Source of the DNA: Coleofasciculaceae cyanobacterium RL_1_1 | Lineage (GTDB): Bacteria > Cyanobacteriota > Cyanobacteriia > Cyanobacteriales > Geitlerinemataceae | Direction: 5' to 3' | DNA length: 33,642 bases | Assembly: GCA_012033105.1 (NCBI GenBank) | Contig: JAAUPN010000015.1 | Coordinates: forward strand, 1-33,642 | Shown: positions 26,201 to 33,642 of the stretch, one piece after another | How positions within the stretch are numbered: position 1 is the stretch's first letter | Layout of the letters: the number at the start of each line of letters is the position of its first letter | Notes under the pieces: model-generated | What the model saw: the letters and a program-made list of their open reading frames with translations, nothing else | The model's database searches: none | Told to the model about the DNA's origin: nothing | Made by a program: the position numbers and the translations under genes

Positions 26201-29200
26201 GGTGATGCAGGCGATACCGTTCAACTTCGCTTGACTATCACTAACGACGGTACAGCAACGGCAAACGCCTATGACTTGATCGCCACCAGTACACTCGATC
26301 CGACAAAATTTGACTTGAGTTCTGGTGCTGCTAGCATTACGAATGTTGTCATCACGGATACGGGAACGGGCGCAACCTATAAGGCCACTCCAGTTGTTAA
26401 CACCACCACTGGTGAAATTCGTTTCGAGCCAACCACCGCCAACGGTTCAACCTTTATTGCGCCGGGACAAACTCATACGATTACATTTGATGTCAAGCTC
26501 AGTGACGGCGTTGAACCCTCAGAAATTCTCGTAATTCCTGATGCCAAGGTTTCAGGTGACTCGATCGCCGGAAATTCTACGAACCGTTCCAGCGGTGGTG
26601 ATCTCAGCCGAATCAATGATCCTGCTTTGAGCGATGCTGACTCGACCGATGATACAAGCGATCGGGATTACACACCTACGTCAAAGCAGCTTGCGATCGA
26701 GATTCCAAAACCAAGTATTGCTGTACAACTAACTGCGACCGAAGTGAATAACGGCGCGACGGATATCACCAATGCCGCCGGAGCGACGGGTGCGAGTACT
26801 GCTAACGGTGCGGGGCTTGGCAACAACGTCGTGATCGGCGAAAAAGTCACGTACACGATTACGCTGACCGTTCCCGAAGGAACCTTAAATTCAAGCGCCA
26901 TTCTCGAACAACTTGATCCCGGCCTGGAATTTGTTGAATTTAAGTCGATCATCTTTGGCAACGATGTGACCTCAACGACGATCACGGACACGACAACCCT
27001 GGCGTCAAACACAACCGTTGACGGAGATCGCGGTGGTTTCAGCATTAACTTAGGAACGATTGTTAACTCTGGCGCGACCAATGATGGCAACAAAACCGTC
27101 ACCATCACCTACGATGCGATCGTTCGTAATATTCTTGACAATCAAGCCGGTGATCGGCTCAACAATAACGAGATCGACAACGATCGCGACACCAACGGCG
27201 CAAACACCACCTTTAACTGGAATAACGGCGCAGCCGCAACCACCAGCGCTCCAGACCAAGCCGATGAAGTCGTCATCATCGAACCTGAGTTAAACATTAG
27301 CAAAGCGGTTTCGGTGAATGGTGTTGCTAACGGTGTCGGTGACGCAGGCGACGTGGTGGTGTATACGATCACGATCGACCACACAGCCGCTTCTAACGCT
27401 GATGCTTATGATGTCCAGCTTCAAGATATCTTCCCCGCTGGCTTTGTCCCGGATGCCACGACACCGATCGCGATCGGGACAGGCAACACCGTTACCAGCG
27501 TCGCTGCGAGCGATTTCCAGATTGGCGCAAGCAACACACTTCAACTCAATACTGGAAGCGCAACCAAACTAGACATTCCCCAAGGTCAAATCCTGGTTTT
27601 AACCGTGACGGGCAAACTGTCTAACATGGTTGGCCCCGGCCTGACCCTAGACAGCGACGCACAAATTACCTGGAGCAGCCTTGACGATGAAGCGTTGACC
27701 GGAGATGAGCGCGATCGTCTCGGTAACACAACCACAACCACCGATGACAGTGAGCGTTTTGGTGCAAGCTTTGACGTTGCTGCCACCGACCTCAATAATT
27801 ACGCGGCTCAGGCTGATGCGGCATATACCACCACTCGGGACACCGCCAGTCTGATCAAGACGATTCAAGCAACGGATCAAGCAGATACGAGTGATGTCGT
27901 GGGGAGCGAAACCGTAGCGATCGGTGAGGTCATCACCTATCGTCTCAAGGTCACCCTACCGGAAGGCACGACGAACAACTTGGTCGTAACCGACGATTTA
28001 CCACCGGGGCTGAAACTCGTTGGTACACCATCGATCGTTCTACCCAATGACAACACACAACCTGATGGTATTTTTAACGGCACAATTCGCAACGATGCCG
28101 GAACCATTATTGCGAGTGGTAATGGTGTTACGCCGACGGTGACTGCGCCGCCCAGCTATAGCCCAACCGTGAATGCGGGGGGTGATACGTTAACGTTTGA
28201 GTTCGATCAGGTCGTGATCGAAGGTGAACCAACGGGCAATAACGGTAACGATTTTTTCTGGATTGAGTACACGGCTGTTGTTGTTAACGATCGTGATGCT
28301 TCTGACGCTTACATCAACGACGCTGGTGATACGCTAACCAGCGTTGCCCAGATGGTGTTTGATGATCCGAATAATCCCGGTACAGCAGGAGCGGCGATCG
28401 AGGCGGTAGATGAGCCGAAGGTGACGGTGGTTGAGCCGGACTTGTCGATCGTTCAGTCACTCGAACTGAATAGCAGCACATTTGATCAGAACAGTGATCC
28501 AAATGATGCAAACGATCGCCCCGACGGTGACGCAGGCGATACGGTGTCGTTTACCCTCAGCGTTACCAACGCCGACACCACCGCCAATCCCAATGCTGCC
28601 AACGCTTATGACCTGACGATTTCTGAAGTTCTCGACCCTAAGAAATTCGACTTACTCGATGCAGCGGGCAATCCAGACCCCACAAAACTGACAAACATCA
28701 CGGTTCCGGCGGGCTATAGTGCGACACCGATATTAACGAAACTCGCCGATGGTACGGTACAAATTGATTTTGTCGCCAATTCGGGAACCAGTATTGCGCC
28801 CGGTGTAACGCAAGCTTTCTCGTTTGATGTCAAACTCACCGACGCGGTTGAACCGGGTGAAATCCTGACAGGGAAAGCGTTCATTGATGAAGCCGATTCG
28901 ATTCCGGGAACACCATCAAGTTTGTCGCAAACCCAACGCGAGTATGCGGAGATTACCACCACACCTCAAGGTGAAACCAATTCCCTCGTTCCTGATAATA
29001 TCCCGGCGAATAATACCTTCCTCGATATTCCGGGGCCGAGTATTGCGGTGGAGTTGGTTTCGACAGAGGTTAATAACAACTCGACGCTGGCTCCTGCCGA
29101 AACCACGACATCGACGAATGGCAACAACGTTGTGATTGGCGAGAAAGCAACGTACAAAATTACGCTGACGCTGCCGGAAGGGACGTTTAATGCGGCGCAA

Positions 29201-29503
29201 ATCCTGGAAAATCTCGATCCGGGTTTGGCGTTTGTGGGCTTGACTGATTTTCAGGTCACATCGGGAACGGCTGGTGATGTCACGATTCTAAAGGCGGACA
29301 ACACGACGCAAGCGATCGACCTATCCTTAATTAATAGCAGCCTGCTCGAAGTTGAACCCGGCGGTACGGGTTTTGCGATCGACTTCAGCAACCTCGGTAC
29401 GCTTGTGAATTCCGGTGGTACGAATAATGCTGGAACTGTCATTGAGCTGACCTACGAGCGATCGTTCGTAACATCGCGGACAACCAGGCGGGCGAACGGC
29501 TAA
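23246..29503 (+). CDS. Giant surface protein, segment C (regular D2/DUF11 module pairs)
   Basis: The coherent frame begins about 23108 (ANTSGDGRDRDGDGATFGN) and the TTG at 23246 is not a true start. It encodes about 2,117 residues with five full module pairs. Each pair has an IGEIVTYRLAVTIPEG...LPPGL half ending in a Y.AIV.N strand, then a VVEP.L..K joint, then a GDAGD.V.Y..TI.HT..A.AYDV.L.DTLP.GF half ending LTWSSIDG...ER...DDSERFG. Alternate pairs resemble each other more than their neighbours (SIAVQLTATEVNN near 26710 and SIAVELVSTEVNN near 29040). The composition is rich in Thr, Asn, Asp, Gly and poor in Lys. The frame breaks at 29457-29460: the sequence tacgagcgatcg lacks one base of the expected tac gag gcg atc. 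Confidence 0.85.
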   Translation: MIKTIAATNTTTEAEAEPTSELATTGSNVAIGEIVTYRLAVTIPEGTTKGLVVTDQIPDGMQFVPNSAKLVTNLPNADDFNGTINNTSNTVIANAGSLTPSGGTAAGEDVTFSFGDIVATGENDANPPNTTNKFYIEYQAIVLNVADNNNSDVLGGEGAGGDASLAYDDPNSSDPANTIQVLATGEPAINVVEPRLQIVKDVKVKYGITGEVTNPTTTTPIGDAGDPVAYEYTISHTTASAMAALDIKLTDTLPPGFTPDGTTPIELVDAAGTSIVLTDFSITGNVLTIGTNNVDLPLNTDFKIRVLGTLNNTVTPTTELNSTAVLTWSSIDGDNFAERARTGIGADDSERFGAPNTGTADLTDSIAPNTYLTTDDAPFTTIAPTVKDTLIQTEFANGTTGTPTPTVTNGNNVVIGEIVTYEVEVTVPEGTTPGSKITVDLPPGLAFYQFEGLTLSSGVTIPDRTGSDPDFATTLNSLISTNTANPVYVPTDRGEFALTLGSVVNTNTDNATPDTVKIRYQAIVLNIAANDQNDTFAPTPAFTYTAGATANTAATVSDTADNVVLQEPVVTIDKRAFVDPGTGYVENGVGDAGDQAYYEFTLTGSNAGGTASPVTAYDVTFADTIPSQFVGATISIESNTTGSTISSTDFTYNPTTGKIELTDASKLDIPPGTSIKVRLTGVLANSIAPGTFDSNAVATWSSIDGNNLTERDRFAAASQAGNSVTTDSERYGDPTADTTDAPTAGVAPNTYITSDNAPLTAAINSTIEKTILTTSEVGTGEAGTPDKIDGTGNIDDTAANPRPLAIGEIVTYRVAITLPDGTIGDVKISDVVPTGLKAIPNTGVLRTGDPGSKFVGTVKNADGSATIAADGTVPFTTTGTGIDFDFKSIEVDASTGVSDNLIWIEYQAIVEDVAAAAAGAALSGVPTLTFSGQVSAQTDATPPIAKIVEPILNIKQEIVSLNGNAFDETDVPSELNSTNSSNIPDGDAGDTVQLRLTITNDGTATANAYDLIATSTLDPTKFDLSSGAASITNVVITDTGTGATYKATPVVNTTTGEIRFEPTTANGSTFIAPGQTHTITFDVKLSDGVEPSEILVIPDAKVSGDSIAGNSTNRSSGGDLSRINDPALSDADSTDDTSDRDYTPTSKQLAIEIPKPSIAVQLTATEVNNGATDITNAAGATGASTANGAGLGNNVVIGEKVTYTITLTVPEGTLNSSAILEQLDPGLEFVEFKSIIFGNDVTSTTITDTTTLASNTTVDGDRGGFSINLGTIVNSGATNDGNKTVTITYDAIVRNILDNQAGDRLNNNEIDNDRDTNGANTTFNWNNGAAATTSAPDQADEVVIIEPELNISKAVSVNGVANGVGDAGDVVVYTITIDHTAASNADAYDVQLQDIFPAGFVPDATTPIAIGTGNTVTSVAASDFQIGASNTLQLNTGSATKLDIPQGQILVLTVTGKLSNMVGPGLTLDSDAQITWSSLDDEALTGDERDRLGNTTTTTDDSERFGASFDVAATDLNNYAAQADAAYTTTRDTASLIKTIQATDQADTSDVVGSETVAIGEVITYRLKVTLPEGTTNNLVVTDDLPPGLKLVGTPSIVLPNDNTQPDGIFNGTIRNDAGTIIASGNGVTPTVTAPPSYSPTVNAGGDTLTFEFDQVVIEGEPTGNNGNDFFWIEYTAVVVNDRDASDAYINDAGDTLTSVAQMVFDDPNNPGTAGAAIEAVDEPKVTVVEPDLSIVQSLELNSSTFDQNSDPNDANDRPDGDAGDTVSFTLSVTNADTTANPNAANAYDLTISEVLDPKKFDLLDAAGNPDPTKLTNITVPAGYSATPILTKLADGTVQIDFVANSGTSIAPGVTQAFSFDVKLTDAVEPGEILTGKAFIDEADSIPGTPSSLSQTQREYAEITTTPQGETNSLVPDNIPANNTFLDIPGPSIAVELVSTEVNNNSTLAPAETTTSTNGNNVVIGEKATYKITLTLPEGTFNAAQILENLDPGLAFVGLTDFQVTSGTAGDVTILKADNTTQAIDLSLINSSLLEVEPGGTGFAIDFSNLGTLVNSGGTNNAGTVIELTYERSFVTSRTTRRANG

Positions 29504-32500
29504 ACCAGAACAACACCGCTGATGATAAGGATTCGGGCGTTGCCATCACGGATAAAACCACCTTTGCTTGGACAAATGCGACTGTGGCGCAGAACGTCAC
29601 CGCGCCGGTGCAAGCCGATGAAGTGGTAATCGTTGAGCCGAAATTAGATCTCGATTTATCGGTCGTGGTCTACAACCCGCTCACCGACGATCGCACAACT
29701 GATAGTGACAACCAAGGTGATGCAGGCGACACGATCGAATACACGCTCGACATCAGCAACACGAGCGGCGTCGATGCCTTTGATATTAACCTCTCAACCT
29801 TACTCCCCGCACAGTTCGAGCCAAACGGCACGCTATCCATTGAGGTTATCACCGCCGATACAAGCGATTCTCTCGATAATGTTGCAAATAAATTTGAGAT
29901 TGTCACTGTTGCCGATCCGGATTCAACGACAGGTGGAACACGTCCAAAATTACAGCTTAAATCTGGCGAAAATATCGACATTCTCGATACCGAGACACTA
30001 AAGCTTCGTATTAATGGATCTGTTTCGACAACAGCCGTAACGGGTTCGGGGATTACCGCTCCTACAGAGCTGACATGGTCGAGCATTGATGGTGTACGCA
30101 ATCAAACGATCGATGCCACCACCGATCCATCGCAATATGCGGATAACGACACCGAACGTGATGGCAGCAGTGGCACAGACAGCGATACTGCTCTCAATAA
30201 CTACTACACCGAAGATGGTGTTTCTCAGCTACCGAACCCTGACGGTAGTGATGGATCAGACGATCTACAGGATCTCATCAGCCTTTCAGGTATCGACCCG
30301 ACGATCCTTAAAACGATTCCGGTCACGAGCGAAGCTGCGACGCCATTACCGACGAATACCAATACCACAGTCTCGAATACTCCTACACCGGTCGCGATCG
30401 GCGAAGTTGTCACCTACCGCCTAGCCGTAACCATGCCGGAGGGGGTTAATAAAGCAGTCACGATCACCGATCTCATTCCCGAGGGAATGGAGTACATCGC
30501 GAATTCAGCGGTGTTAAAAACCACAGGTTTAGAAGGCTACGATGATCTGGCCTTCACGGGTGATTTTCCGAAGCTCAAAACGACTCTAGATGCCGCCGTC
30601 GATCCAGACTCGCTAACGTTCACGTTTGTGGATGATAGCGATGCATTAAAGGATGTGGTTATTACGGGTAACAACCGCATTCAAGACAATACGTTCTTTA
30701 TCGAATACCAGGCGATCGTCAAAAATGTCGCCGCCAATCAGGATAGTGCTGTCCCGAAAGAGTTTGTCGAAACCGCGACGTTGAGCCTCAATGATCCGGC
30801 AGGGAACCCGATTACCAATGCGAGTGGCCAACCGTTCCGATCGAATGAAGCCAAGGCGATCGTCACCGAGCCGCAAGTCAACGTCAAAACCTTCATCATC
30901 AACGCCGCCGGTAATCCTCAAGATGCTGATGGTGCAACACCACCGAAAACTGATGGTGGTATCGATACCGCCGTACCGAAAACCCCGACCGACACCGCCA
31001 CGGTTCGTATTGTCATCGATGCCCCAGCCGGTGACGACTTCGATGCCACCGCCTTCGACCTGCAAATGCTCAATGCCCTCCCCGCAGGGCTGACCTTTGC
31101 CGGTAACCTCAAGCTGATTTCGGGTAACGTTCCCGACACGCTGACCTACGATCCAGCGCAAAAACGGGTTCGCGCCAATTTTGACGCCTTCCCCGATGGT
31201 GGTCAGACGATTATTGAATTTGACGTAATCGTTTCCGATCCCGATCCCAGCACCGCAGCAAACATCGTCAATCCAGCAACGATTACCTACACCAGCTTGT
31301 CTACCGACAATAGCCCGAATGAACGTGACGGAGATGATGGCATTGGCGCGGGGCTGAACAACTATGCTGACAGCGACCCAGCGGAAATCAGCATCAACAC
31401 CCCGCCGGATACCAATGACGCGGTGTATAGCAATGTGGTGGCTGGTTCAACAATTCCGTTGAATGGTACGAAACTCGGCGGTAGCGATCCTGATACGCCC
31501 AGCGATGCAACCAATACCGTTGAGTCTTACATTATTAACACCCTGCCACCGGCCTCTCAGGGTGTGGTATATCTCGGCGCTCCTAGTGATAATAAACCGC
31601 TGACGGTAGGTCAGGAACTCACCCCGGCGGAATTGCAAACGCTTCAGTTTGTCGCGACGGCTAATTTTGTTGATACGACGTTTACCTATTCGGCGAAAGA
31701 CACGATCGGCGCGATCGATCAAACCCCCGGCACGGTCTACATCTCTAGCCTCAACATCCCGCCGGAAACCGAAGATAAAACCTATCTGATTAACCCCGAC
31801 CAGACACCGGATGCAGGCGACCCGCCAAACGTCATCGCACCGATCCAAAACGACGGCAACGACCCTGACGGTACGGTGGCAAACTACCGCATCGATACGC
31901 TTCCGGATGCTACCGATGGTGTGCTGTTCTTTGATGCCGATGATGACAACATTGTTGATCCGGGCGAGGCGATCGAAGAAGGGGCGCTGATTCCGGCTGG
32001 TCAGGTTACGAACATCAAATTCAAGGCGGCGGCGACCTTCGATGGCGCTGAATTTAAGTACAGCGCTGTCGATGCTCAGGGTGTCCCCGATCCGACCCGG
32101 GCGACGGTGACCTTCCAAGCGCCACCGCAAACCACAGGCGGTTCGCAAGTGGTGGAGCAAGGGCAAGAAGTACCGCTTACAAATTTGGTGGCGTCGCTGG
32201 GTACTGATCCGGATGGTACGGTGCGCCGTTTCCGGATTACGTCGCTGGGTAATGTCGAGGCGACGGATGGCAAGCTGTACCTGGGGTCGGTGTCGCCTGC
32301 GAATGAGATTAGCGTCGGTCAGGAGATTGAGGCGGGTGATATCGATTCGCTGATCTTCGTGGCGGCGAATGGTTTTAATGGTGCGACGTTTGAGTTTGCG
32401 GCGATCGACAATCACGGCAACATCGACGCGACCCCGGCGACGTTTGAGCTACTGATTGCGCCGGAAACCAACGATGCGGTCGGCGAACTGAGCAGCGGCG

Positions 32501-33642
32501 AAATCATCCAACTTTCAGCAGCAACGGGTACAGGTGGTTCGACGATGACCACCCAGCTCTCCGAAGGAACTGACCCTGATAAAGTAGCGGCAGATAAGCG
32601 ACCCACTCAATATCGCATTGACGTTGCGACGATTACCGAAGGTAAGCTGTATCTCAATTCTGTAGCTGCCGCGAACGAAGTGACGCAGCTTCCGGGTTAC
32701 GATGCTGCAACGAATACGGTCACGATCGCTGCTGCTGATCTCGCCAATCTCTTCTTCCAAGCTGACAGTGATTTCGTCGGTGGCGTGGCGATCGAGTACG
32801 TGGCGATCGATGAAGATGGCCTCGCCGATCCGACACCGGGAACGATTTATCTCAATCCGCCAGGGACGAACATTCCACCGGATACTAATGACTCTGCTGA
32901 AGAGATCCCACCCGGTGAAACGGCTCAAATTCCGGGCTTGGGCGGAACCGATCCTGACGATCCTACTCGCGACGTTAAGGAATTTGTAATTACAGATCTA
33001 TCGGGTATTGAAGCAACCGATGGCAAGCTCTACTACGGCGATCCAGATGATCCCACGGCGATCGAGATCGTGCCTTACGATCCGGCAGTTCCCACCAGTG
33101 GTACGCGCATCCCGCTCGCAGACATCGACAAGATTTATTTCAAATCCGAAAACGGCTTTAACGGTGCGACCTTTAAATACGCCGCGATCGATAACGACAA
33201 TGTCATCGATCCGACGCCCGCTACCGTCACGCTCACCACCCCACCGGAGACCACCGGCGGCAAGCAAAGCATCCAGCCCGACACCGTCAATTTCCTGAAT
33301 CAATTCCCCGCAACACCGGGCATTGACCCCGACGGCGGCGCGATCGTCAAATACCGCATCACCGAACTACCCGACACCGCCGACGGCACGCTCTACATCG
33401 GCAATCCCAACCAGCTCGGCGCGATCGAAGTCTCCGCCGGTCAAGATCTGACCCCGGCGCAATTGGCGAATCTGTACTTTGATGCCAATCCCGGCTTTAA
33501 CGGTGGTGCGTTTGAATACGCCGCGATCGACGATGAAGGTAGCATTGACTTGACCCCGGCGGTGTATACGCTCAATGGGCCACCGGAAACCAATGACGCC
33601 AGCGGTCGTGTCGATCCCGGTAATGCGATCGCCCTAGCGCTG
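29461..33642 (+). CDS. Giant surface protein, segment D (last modules plus cadherin/Ig-like repeats), open at window end
   Basis: This frame is open for 1,394 codons with no stop and runs off the window. It starts mid-domain (IVRNIADNQAGERLNQNN), completing the D2-like half that segment C left, then has one further module pair (GDAGDTIEYTLDISNTSGVD; IGEVVTYRLAVTMPEGVNKA) and its DUF11-like partner to about 31380. From 31402 the protein changes to tandem repeats of 113-138 residues starting PP(E/D)TND. Each holds GTDPDGTV..YRI..LP, then G.LYLG, then FNGA.F.YAAIDD.G..D.TPA, a cadherin-like/Ig-like beta-sandwich pattern of large bacterial adhesins. An EF-hand-like loop lies at 31933-31968. The C-terminus, where an export signal or anchor is expected, is beyond the window. 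Confidence 0.85.
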   Translation, partial: MVRNIADNQAGERLNQNNTADDKDSGVAITDKTTFAWTNATVAQNVTAPVQADEVVIVEPKLDLDLSVVVYNPLTDDRTTDSDNQGDAGDTIEYTLDISNTSGVDAFDINLSTLLPAQFEPNGTLSIEVITADTSDSLDNVANKFEIVTVADPDSTTGGTRPKLQLKSGENIDILDTETLKLRINGSVSTTAVTGSGITAPTELTWSSIDGVRNQTIDATTDPSQYADNDTERDGSSGTDSDTALNNYYTEDGVSQLPNPDGSDGSDDLQDLISLSGIDPTILKTIPVTSEAATPLPTNTNTTVSNTPTPVAIGEVVTYRLAVTMPEGVNKAVTITDLIPEGMEYIANSAVLKTTGLEGYDDLAFTGDFPKLKTTLDAAVDPDSLTFTFVDDSDALKDVVITGNNRIQDNTFFIEYQAIVKNVAANQDSAVPKEFVETATLSLNDPAGNPITNASGQPFRSNEAKAIVTEPQVNVKTFIINAAGNPQDADGATPPKTDGGIDTAVPKTPTDTATVRIVIDAPAGDDFDATAFDLQMLNALPAGLTFAGNLKLISGNVPDTLTYDPAQKRVRANFDAFPDGGQTIIEFDVIVSDPDPSTAANIVNPATITYTSLSTDNSPNERDGDDGIGAGLNNYADSDPAEISINTPPDTNDAVYSNVVAGSTIPLNGTKLGGSDPDTPSDATNTVESYIINTLPPASQGVVYLGAPSDNKPLTVGQELTPAELQTLQFVATANFVDTTFTYSAKDTIGAIDQTPGTVYISSLNIPPETEDKTYLINPDQTPDAGDPPNVIAPIQNDGNDPDGTVANYRIDTLPDATDGVLFFDADDDNIVDPGEAIEEGALIPAGQVTNIKFKAAATFDGAEFKYSAVDAQGVPDPTRATVTFQAPPQTTGGSQVVEQGQEVPLTNLVASLGTDPDGTVRRFRITSLGNVEATDGKLYLGSVSPANEISVGQEIEAGDIDSLIFVAANGFNGATFEFAAIDNHGNIDATPATFELLIAPETNDAVGELSSGEIIQLSAATGTGGSTMTTQLSEGTDPDKVAADKRPTQYRIDVATITEGKLYLNSVAAANEVTQLPGYDAATNTVTIAAADLANLFFQADSDFVGGVAIEYVAIDEDGLADPTPGTIYLNPPGTNIPPDTNDSAEEIPPGETAQIPGLGGTDPDDPTRDVKEFVITDLSGIEATDGKLYYGDPDDPTAIEIVPYDPAVPTSGTRIPLADIDKIYFKSENGFNGATFKYAAIDNDNVIDPTPATVTLTTPPETTGGKQSIQPDTVNFLNQFPATPGIDPDGGAIVKYRITELPDTADGTLYIGNPNQLGAIEVSAGQDLTPAQLANLYFDANPGFNGGAFEYAAIDDEGSIDLTPAVYTLNGPPETNDASGRVDPGNAIALAL
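31402..33642 (+). repeat. Tandem cadherin/Ig-like PPETND repeats
   Basis: Repeat starts (PPDTND, PPETED, PPQTTG, PETND, PPDTND, PPETTG, PPETND) are at 31402, 31759, 32122, 32461, 32875, 33241 and 33580. That is six full units of 339-414 bp and the start of a seventh cut by the window end. The core of each unit is D.DG....Y.I..L....G.LY.G and F.GA.F.Y.A.D..G..D.TP. Confidence 0.88.
31933..31968 (+). other. Second EF-hand-like loop, in the PPETND repeat region
   Basis: The twelve residues DADDDNIVDPGE have ligands at positions 1, 3, 5, 9 and 12 of an EF-hand-like loop, with Asn instead of Gly at 6. It sits inside the second repeat where other copies have the short LYLG turn, so it is an insertion in that unit. 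Confidence 0.55.

Larger units (their letters stand above)
18712..31380 (+). repeat. Array of about 1.15-1.2 kb D2/DUF11 module pairs
   Basis: Joints of the form (V/I)xEP followed by an alternating hydrophobic strand mark each pair. They lie at about 21114, 22630, 23817, 24940, 26085, 27277, 28427, 29629 and 30863, i.e. 1,123-1,234 bp apart except the first interval (1,516 bp). The preceding joint (PVPIVEKTT) is at about 18712, separated by the extra three-unit insert. Protein-level similarity is clear but DNA identity is moderate, so the copies are old. Confidence 0.85.

Noticed and set aside
30646-31161. Minus-strand ORFs opposite segment D
   Set aside because: Composition is that of a shadow frame of the repeat protein. 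No start signal or motif.
31447-32415. Long minus-strand ORF (322 codons) opposite the giant gene
   Set aside because: It is very rich in Arg and Ile (RRR, IRI runs), as expected for the complement of Asp/Thr/Gly-rich coding DNA with cgatcg bias. It has no recognisable domain, and the plus frame is clearly coding.
18712-33642. CRISPR array or mobile-element interpretation of the repeats
   Set aside because: The repeats are protein-coding domains of about 1.1 kb and 0.35 kb in open frames, with no short palindromic repeat/unique spacer pattern. I saw no transposase or terminal inverted repeats in the window.

Overview
The window is a cyanobacterial chromosome segment of about 33.6 kb. The HIP1 octamer (gcgatcgc) and its core cgatcg occur throughout, genes and gaps alike. 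The recognisable housekeeping proteins (MutS, homoserine dehydrogenase, a cyanobacterial-type lipoyl synthase) and the Uma2 and DUF554 proteins fit that lineage. I cannot name the genus.

The left two thirds (1-14080) is an ordinary mixed neighbourhood of mostly single genes on both strands. In order it holds: the tail of a Uma2-family nuclease-like gene; mutS (minus); a small frameshifted gene (minus); a STAS-domain anti-sigma-factor antagonist (plus); a VWA/DUF3520 protein preceded by a short signal-bearing SLH-like ORF in another frame (both minus); homoserine dehydrogenase and a DUF554 membrane protein (plus, possible operon); a nitroreductase (minus); the C-terminal remnant of a zinc alcohol dehydrogenase (minus); a PD-(D/E)XK nuclease (minus); tRNA-Pro(GGG) with a strong terminator; a small exported acidic protein; lipA (plus); and an isoaspartyl peptidase/asparaginase (minus).

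A 787-bp AT-rich gap with a pair of near-identical dyad motifs leads into the right part (14868-33642), a cell-surface locus. It starts with a gene split by a C8 tract: a disordered Pro/Ser/Asp-rich N-terminal part and a beta-sandwich C-terminal part. Next is one giant gene starting at 16150 that is still open at the window end. Read across three apparent one-base losses (about 17010, 23100-23130 and 29457-29460) it encodes more than 5,800 residues with no cysteine noticed. It contains a unique N-terminal region, about ten pairs of isopeptide-D2/DUF11-like beta domains repeating every 1.1-1.2 kb, a one-off insert of three related 100-residue units, two EF-hand-like calcium loops, and a run of about 115-residue cadherin/Ig-like repeats (PPETND type) that continues past the window. 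This looks like a giant calcium-binding surface adhesin or fimbria-like stalk. Its export signal and anchor are not visible here.

Six places in the window read as one-base indels in otherwise convincing proteins, and all are in accessory genes. They could be real decay, homopolymer phase variation, or assembly errors. Deciding between these is the most important check on this region.
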